A DNA stretch of 64,000 nucleotides, taken from NCBI RefSeq assembly GCF_000237925.1, contig NW_017386010.1:372001-436000 (forward strand), in the 5' to 3' direction. Source of the stretch: Schistosoma mansoni. Lineage: Eukaryota > Platyhelminthes > Trematoda > Strigeidida > Schistosomatidae. Below the pieces are notes generated by a model, which searched no databases, was not told the origin of the DNA, and saw only the letters and a list, made by a program, of their open reading frames with translations. Positions 58,931-64,000 of the stretch are shown one piece after another. Numbering within the stretch: the first letter of the stretch is position 1; every line of letters begins with the position of its first letter. Made by a program: the position numbers and the translations under genes.

Positions 58931-59409
58931 TGTAATTAGTAGGACCGGTGACTTTCTACGTCCCTAGTGACACACTGACCAATGTACAACAACCAAAACA
59001 TTGATGCTTTATTAGTTTTCGAGCTACTTATAACTCAGTAGTCAATCGGTAGATCCAGATAGGAAGTAAACTAGTTCTCTATAGCACTCAATTCAATTAT
59101 GACTCAAAATACACTCAACAATATATTTGAAATGACTGAGAACACGGGAAATCAAATAAGAAATCATACTTTAAATACAATAAAGAACGGAGCGAACAAT
59201 ACATGATTAATTAGCAATAGTTAAATGACAGTTAAACGCATAAAGACAGCTAATAGGTTCACTGAAAGCTCACAATAAGGAGAATCTAGGAATATGATAA
59301 CACAGTTATCTACGAATTATACAATAAAAATGTAGATAATATACATCAGATAATATTTCCGTAAGTTACAACCTTCTTAATATTCACTCCGTTATAACAC
59401 ATGTGAAAT

Positions 59410-59590
59410 ACACTGAGAGCATAGGCTCCTTCAAGATTCCGGGTAAACCTTATTGATCGACGATAATTACGAAGGTTAACACACTCAGCATCTCAACGTA
59501 GAACAGATAATCTTGAATCACTTTGACTAATGACTACAGTGGAACATAATGGACAGAATTCGATCAGTACTAAAAGAAGCTCCCATTTTT
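59410..59590 (+). repeat. Old family C SINE remnant
   Basis: CTCCTTCAAGATTCCGGG, ACCTTATTGATCGACG, then the 3' half with CTTTGACTAATGACTACAG and AGAATTCGATCAGTAC, in family C order. Confidence 0.4.
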
Positions 59591-59643
59591 AGTGTCGACT
59601 TTCATACTCACAAGAGTTTCAACTACCTATCAACTTATCTCTT

Positions 59644-59674
59644 CACCTACCTACCTACCTACCTAACTAACTAA
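59644..59674. repeat. ACCT/AACT tetranucleotide microsatellite
   Basis: Tandem CTAC and CTAA units. Confidence 0.85.
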
Positions 59675-59956
59675 CGAAAAATCAATAAAATCATTCGAAG
59701 TAACATTGTGATTTTAACTAAAAATTTAATGAAATCAATGAATCAATGGTCATATGATGTGAAATATCAAAATAGTTTCTCAATGGTTTAATTTATCTAT
59801 CTATCTCTATATATCAAGAAGCTAACCAGATTACTGACCTAGACTAAAATAAACCATAATGTAATTCAGACAAATGTATACAATGAAATGTACTTTATGT
59901 ATATATGGTACAAATCATATAGAATACACAATGATTACATTTGTCTAAATAGCTGT

Positions 59957-60393
59957 TAGAAGGGGGTTTTGTGGAGATTTTAGTAATTTTTTTTATACAG
60001 TTGAACTCAAGAGTCAATTGAAGCTAGATCATATGCTCACTAGAGACTGGCTCCACAAGGTATTTCCTGGAGTTCTATTGAGAAGCAGTAACCAGTGGAG
60101 TTAAACCAGGTCTGTTGGGAGATATCAACTCACTGAAGACATTGGTGAGTGGTTGCTCAATTTCGTGGATTGGTTGAAGATAGACATTACCACAATTGGA
60201 TGCCTGGTAGCTCAGTGGTCTATCGGTTAAGTGCTCCGGCACGAGAATGGTAGGTCCTGGGTTCGAATCTCGAGAGGCGGTATCGTGGATGCACACTGCT
60301 GAGGAGTCCCATAATAGGACGAAACGGCCGTCCAGTGCTTCCAGGTTTTCCATGGTGGTCTAGCTTCAATTGACTCATGATTTCAACTATAAA
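59957..60393 (+). mobile_element. Family B SINE, fold-back copy with intact ribozyme
   Basis: The left arm (GAAGGGGGTTTTGTGGAG to AATTGAAGCTAGATCA) is the family 3' end inverted. It is followed by a complete plus-strand copy with box A (AGCTCAGTGGTCTATCGG), box B (GGGTTCGAATCTCGAG) and a hammerhead at 60294-60337. Confidence 0.8.
60294..60337 (+). ncRNA. Hammerhead ribozyme (family B)
   Basis: Stem I CACTG/CAGTG, core CTGAGGA, stem II GTCC-CATAATA-GGAC, GAAA, helix III ACGGCCGT, cleavage C. No core change. Confidence 0.85.
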
Positions 60394-60481
60394 TAGTTGT
60401 TAATAATACACTTTCAATATTAAAAAAAACACGAAGTGCAACGAAGGGATCTTTTTTCAGCGAATTTATTATCAAGCTGAA

Positions 60482-60486
60482 CAATC

Positions 60487-60526
<40 letters not shown>

Positions 60527-60533
60527 GATTGGG
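60482..60533. repeat. Perfect palindrome around a TA microsatellite
   Basis: CAATCGAA, then a TA run, then TTCGATTG: a 52-base perfect inverted repeat capable of forming a cruciform. It directly abuts a truncated family A SINE. Confidence 0.85.
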
Positions 60534-60668
60534 TTCGAGTCTCAGAGTGAACATCAACAAGTCTGAGATGCAGGTACATCCAGCTGATGAGTTCCAAATA
60601 GGACGAAGTGACGCGCGTCCTGGATTCCACTGCTAGCCACTATCTATCTTTGCTTACCATGCTTTGTG
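60530..60668 (+). mobile_element. Family A SINE, 5'-truncated
   Basis: Begins at box B (TTGGGTTCGAGTCTC). It includes a ribozyme block (60578-60625) whose GAAA segment is altered by extra bases (GAAGTGACGCGCG), as in the copy at 52 kb, and ends at CTTTGCTTACCATGC. Confidence 0.8.
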
Positions 60669-61092
60669 TATTTTGTTTGATTCAACAATTTTATTCAACA
60701 AAATGTTGTATACCAGTCATTTCGGTAACTATTGAACTATTGAACCTAGTTGAAATGTTATTAGTGCATATATATAAATCGTATATTTCTTTTCCTATTT
60801 TGTTATAATCATTGAATTCATTAGTTTTGGCGCCATTATTCTTATTTAAATAAACAAAAATAATAATGATCATTCAATGTATCCAATGTATCCAATGTAT
60901 TTATTTATTTTAATCATAAGATACATATACTCAGTTAAAATTCCATAGAGAAAAAAAGGAAACAAATTTGTTTTATATTATGAATGACCAATTATGCAAA
61001 TTTATGTGAACAGTTGACATTTTCTTCTGTTTAGGAGGAAAAAACAAAAGGTACTTCGTACATATTTCATTGTATCTCATTCTTCCGCTCTC

Positions 61093-61119
61093 TCACACAC
61101 ACAGACACACACACACACT
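61093..61119. repeat. CA microsatellite
   Basis: CA run with one interruption. Confidence 0.9.
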
Positions 61120-61149
61120 TTATTATTTGACTATATACAATGTGAATTT

Positions 61150-61265
61150 GGTAAATTAGTTAACCATATAAAGAGAGATGATAGTTCTTAATCAATAGAA
61201 TTTGATCAATATTATTATTTAGATAACATCAATATCCATAAAGTGAATAAATAATTTTGGTTTAT
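61150..61265 (+). repeat. Left copy of a 116-bp direct duplication
   Basis: GGTAAATTAGTTAACC to TAATTTTGGTTTAT, repeated at 61625-61740 with roughly 10 differences. It ends exactly where the family B SINE at 61266 begins. Confidence 0.85.
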
Positions 61266-61624
61266 CACAAGGGGATTTTGTGGAGAATTTAGTAATTTTA
61301 TATAGTTAAGATCATGAGTCAGTTGAAGCTAGATCACCATGGGAAACCTGGAAGCACTAGACAGCCGTCTCGTCCTATTGTGGGACTCCTCAGCAGTGTG
61401 CATCCACCATCCCACCTCACGAGATTCTAACCCAGGACCTATCAGTCTCGCGCGCGAGCACTTAACTGATAGACCACTGAGCTAGCTGGCATCCAACGTT
61501 GTTAATGCCTGACCTCAACCAATCCACGAAATTGCGCGACCAACTTCCATTGTACTGATGTAGATACCTGTCTCTACCTGACATGTATTAGCTCCACTGG
61601 CCACGACTTCTCACTAGAACTCCA
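61266..61624 (-). mobile_element. Family B SINE between two copies of a 116-bp duplication
   Basis: A full-length minus-strand copy: tail CAAGGGGATTTTGTGGAG, ribozyme block with a mutated helix III (AGACGGCTGTC), box B (GAGATTCTAACCC), box A (AGCTCAGTGGTCTATCAG) and 5' end CTCACTAGAACTCCA. Confidence 0.8.
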
Positions 61625-61740
61625 GGTAAATTAGTTAACCATAGAAAGATAGATGATAGTTCTTAATCGATAAAATTCAATAAATATTAATATTTAGATA
61701 ACATCAATATCCATATAGTGAATAAATAATTTTGGTTTAT
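61625..61740 (+). repeat. Right copy of a 116-bp direct duplication
   Basis: Second copy of 61150-61265, starting at the base after the SINE's 5' end. Confidence 0.85.
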
Positions 61741-61896
61741 TCATGTATATATGTTACTCAATTCAATGTTAAGCTTGCCACCTCTACAGGTCAGTTATGT
61801 ATACAAATAGATGATCAATTTGAAGGATCTTCATAAATTTTCTTTTGTTTCTTCTAAGATGTAAATGAATCTATTTAATAGAGGGATGATTATTTT

Positions 61897-62086
61897 CATT
61901 TAGTATTGTTTGTTTGAATCTTCCCATCGATGTGTTAGGACTGCAACCGGTCAGTCTCTAATTGGTATATGTGCATACTGTGCATATTGCCTCGATATAG
62001 CCTTAATTCACAAGCATTGTAAGCAAAGATGGACAAAACGCGCGTCCTGAATTCCACTGCTAGCCACTATCCATCTTTGCTTACAA
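61897..62086 (-). mobile_element. Family A SINE, fold-back copy
   Basis: A minus-strand 3' body (TTTAGTATTGTTTGTTTGAA ... GTAAGCAAAGATGGA) is joined to a plus-strand part that begins inside the ribozyme (AAAACGCGCGTCC) and ends CTTTGCTTAC. Both promoter boxes are absent. Confidence 0.8.
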
Positions 62087-62214
62087 GGGATGATTATGTT
62101 CATAATCAACAACATTAGAAGTTCAATTTGTTAATTGACTGGACAAACTTACAAAATTTAAATTCTAAGTCTTTTGTTTGCCATTTCCACTTGGTATTAA
62201 TTATCCTATTTATT

Positions 62215-62581
62215 TATTTGAGTTCTAGTGGGAAGCAGTAACCAGTTGAGTTGAACCAAGTCTGTTGTAGAGATATCAACTCACTGAAGACAATTGGTGA
62301 ACGGTTGCTCAAAATCGTGAATTGACTGAAGTTAGACATTAACACCATTGGATGCCGGCTAGCTCAGTGGTCTATCAGTTAAGTGCTCTGGCGCGAGATT
62401 GGTAGGTCCTGAGTTTGAATCCCGCTCGCGAGGCGGGGTCATGGATGCACACTGCTGAGGAGTCCCATAAGAGGACAAGTTGACCGTCCAGTGCTTCCAA
62501 GTTTCCCATGGTGGTCTAGCTTCAATTAACTAATGATTTCAACTATGAAAATACTAAATTCTCCACAAAAACCCTTCTGAT
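62215..62581 (+). mobile_element. Family B SINE, full length with 9-bp target-site duplication
   Basis: Flanked by CTATTTATT (62206-62214 and 62582-62590). It runs from GAGTTCTAGTGGGAAGC through box A (AGCTCAGTGGTCTATCAG) and a box B-like region to ACAAAAACCCTTCTGAT. The flanks fix the ends of family B at about 367 bp. The ribozyme is broken in the GAAA segment (GACAAGTTGACC). Confidence 0.75.
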
Positions 62582-62599
62582 CTATTTATTATTGTTGTT

Positions 62600-64000
62600 T
62601 ACTTACGAACAAATAATCTTGATAAGCTTATGTAAAATATCATTTATAAACAGAATAATCTTCTATTTCGACATCTTTCAACTTTATATATAACATTGAA
62701 TTCAATTCAATATGATGTTATTTTACTTTTACATAACAATCTAACTTTATATCGTTAAACAACCATTATAAACCATGAAGCATTAGCTGTTCTGTTCTAA
62801 TATAGAGTTCTTCCAGAGTGTTTATCTATGATTGCACTGCAGATCAAACACAGGAACTTCAGGCCTTATAACAGGTTTTTAACTTTCATTTCAGAGAGTT
62901 ACCACCAAATGGTTTATATTTCTAATTCCGATCAATTGGCAATCAATATAGATTTTCTCAGCCTGAAAGTTACGCTACATTGACGTATTGAATTAGATCG
63001 AAACTAAGATTTAGCTAGACAATAGAATATTGATTATTGTTTCGGTGGCCAGTGAAGTGATCAGTAATAATAATACTGAATGTTTATTTTGTCTAATAAT
63101 TAATATCACAAATATTATTGGTATTTATGCTTCATGTACATCTGTCATCATTATTAAGTTGGCCAAACATGATCATAGGCCGTTTGTCGAGGGTAAATTT
63201 CACCGCACACTAAACGTATTTAAGGTCTAGATGTCCCGATTCTGTTAAGATTATAAAAGTTGTTACAGCTCCCCGGCTGCCTACACCATGAAACTATACT
63301 TCTTCCTAAGAGATCTGTTAAAGGCAGTGGTTTTGATAACTTACAAATGTGATCGGAGAGTTCAGGAGATGATTCCTAGAAACTGGTTACACATGGATTT
63401 TCTGTTGGTAGCTCATGATATGCTATCCTCGTAATTATCAGACCTTACGAGTGGTAACCGAAATTTATGAAGCAGGGTGTGGTGTATTGTTTTTCGAGCC
63501 AAACTTTTCTAGTCCCTTCCTTCCGTTTTAATGAAGCAGAATCATTGGATATTCTGGTTGTCTGAGGAAAACACCTTACTCACATCGCAAATCTGTACAG
63601 TCGGAAGTGCTACTCCGCTCTCAGACATGAAATTTGGTACTTTTAGTCCTCCCGTTTTCAAAGTGACCTATATATCATGATGGGACATAAATGAATGAAT
63701 CTCTGTATCAACATACCTCAATTAAGTTATCACACTACACAATTATGACAATTATGTCAAGGTAGCAGTTGTAGTTGAACGATTATTTGACAGCTTAAGT
63801 CTTCTCAGTAATGGGTATCTAAGATTCCAGAAAAACAATTCACATCATGATTTTCATATTTAAATCCAAGTATGTTTTTGAAGACGTGTAAGTCGGTTAT
63901 CCAGTGGCCAAAGTCAATCTAAGATATAGAACTATCAGCATGTATCAAGTGCTTCAAATAACGGAATCACTTCCGACACAGTTGAATTTACATGTCATAA
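62600..64000. other. No gene recognised
   Basis: AT-rich to about 63.2 kb. Then comes a 400-base stretch (63250-63660) of more even composition that looks like a decayed repeat or old element, but no motif could be assigned. Confidence 0.4.

Noticed and set aside
63030-63230. 66-codon plus-strand frame as the next exon of the Asn-rich gene
   Set aside because: No good acceptor at a matching phase and no protein-like pattern; left unassigned.
1-64000. CRISPR arrays, bacterial operons, ribosomal RNA
   Set aside because: Eukaryotic intron-bearing genes and dispersed SINE and LINE copies; no regularly spaced short repeats and no rRNA signature.

Overview
The window looks like a piece of nuclear genome from a blood fluke (Schistosoma; species not determinable here). 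The DNA is AT-rich and intron-rich. It carries Sm-alpha-type hammerhead SINEs and RTE-type LINE tails typical of schistosomes, plus a thimet oligopeptidase gene with GT-AG introns. There are five assembly gaps (5706-5905, 32704-33157, 42130-42329, 48092-48318, 55947-56146).

Layout. Positions 1-505 hold the decayed 3' end of a Penelope-like retroelement. Positions 955-11459 hold the last six exons of a thimet oligopeptidase/neurolysin-type M3 metallopeptidase on the + strand, whose long introns are loaded with SINEs. From about 11.6 kb to 48 kb I see almost no host coding sequence. The exception is one short minus-strand reading frame at 30135-30416 that may be a terminal exon. The rest of this stretch is SINE copies, a miniature LTR element (13942-14813), solo LTRs (22705-23061, 27129-28170, 29094-29618), a Merlin DNA transposon fragment near 31.9-32.4 kb, LINE tails and microsatellites. 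An asparagine-rich first exon (48481-49263, +) begins another probable host gene with no recognisable function. The last 15 kb is again repeats, including a broken LTR retrotransposon with gag and protease (57053-58930, minus) lying against a LINE fragment.

The most interesting content is the short retroposons. Three different tRNA-derived SINE families (called A, B and C here) each carry a hammerhead ribozyme downstream of their Pol III box A/box B region. Each has its own stem I, stem II and stem III sequence, and intact or near-intact examples can be folded by eye. Family A is the Sm-alpha type; B and C are separate in sequence. All three families also occur repeatedly as fold-back (inverted, partly overlapping) copies. 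A fourth short retroposon, R (about 524 bp), has no hammerhead. It shares its 3' tail with a LINE copy in the same window, which suggests the LINE that mobilises it.

Family names A, B, C, E and R are labels used only here. Repeat boundaries were read by eye from target-site duplications or from comparison between copies within the window, so most are good to within a few bases to a few tens of bases.
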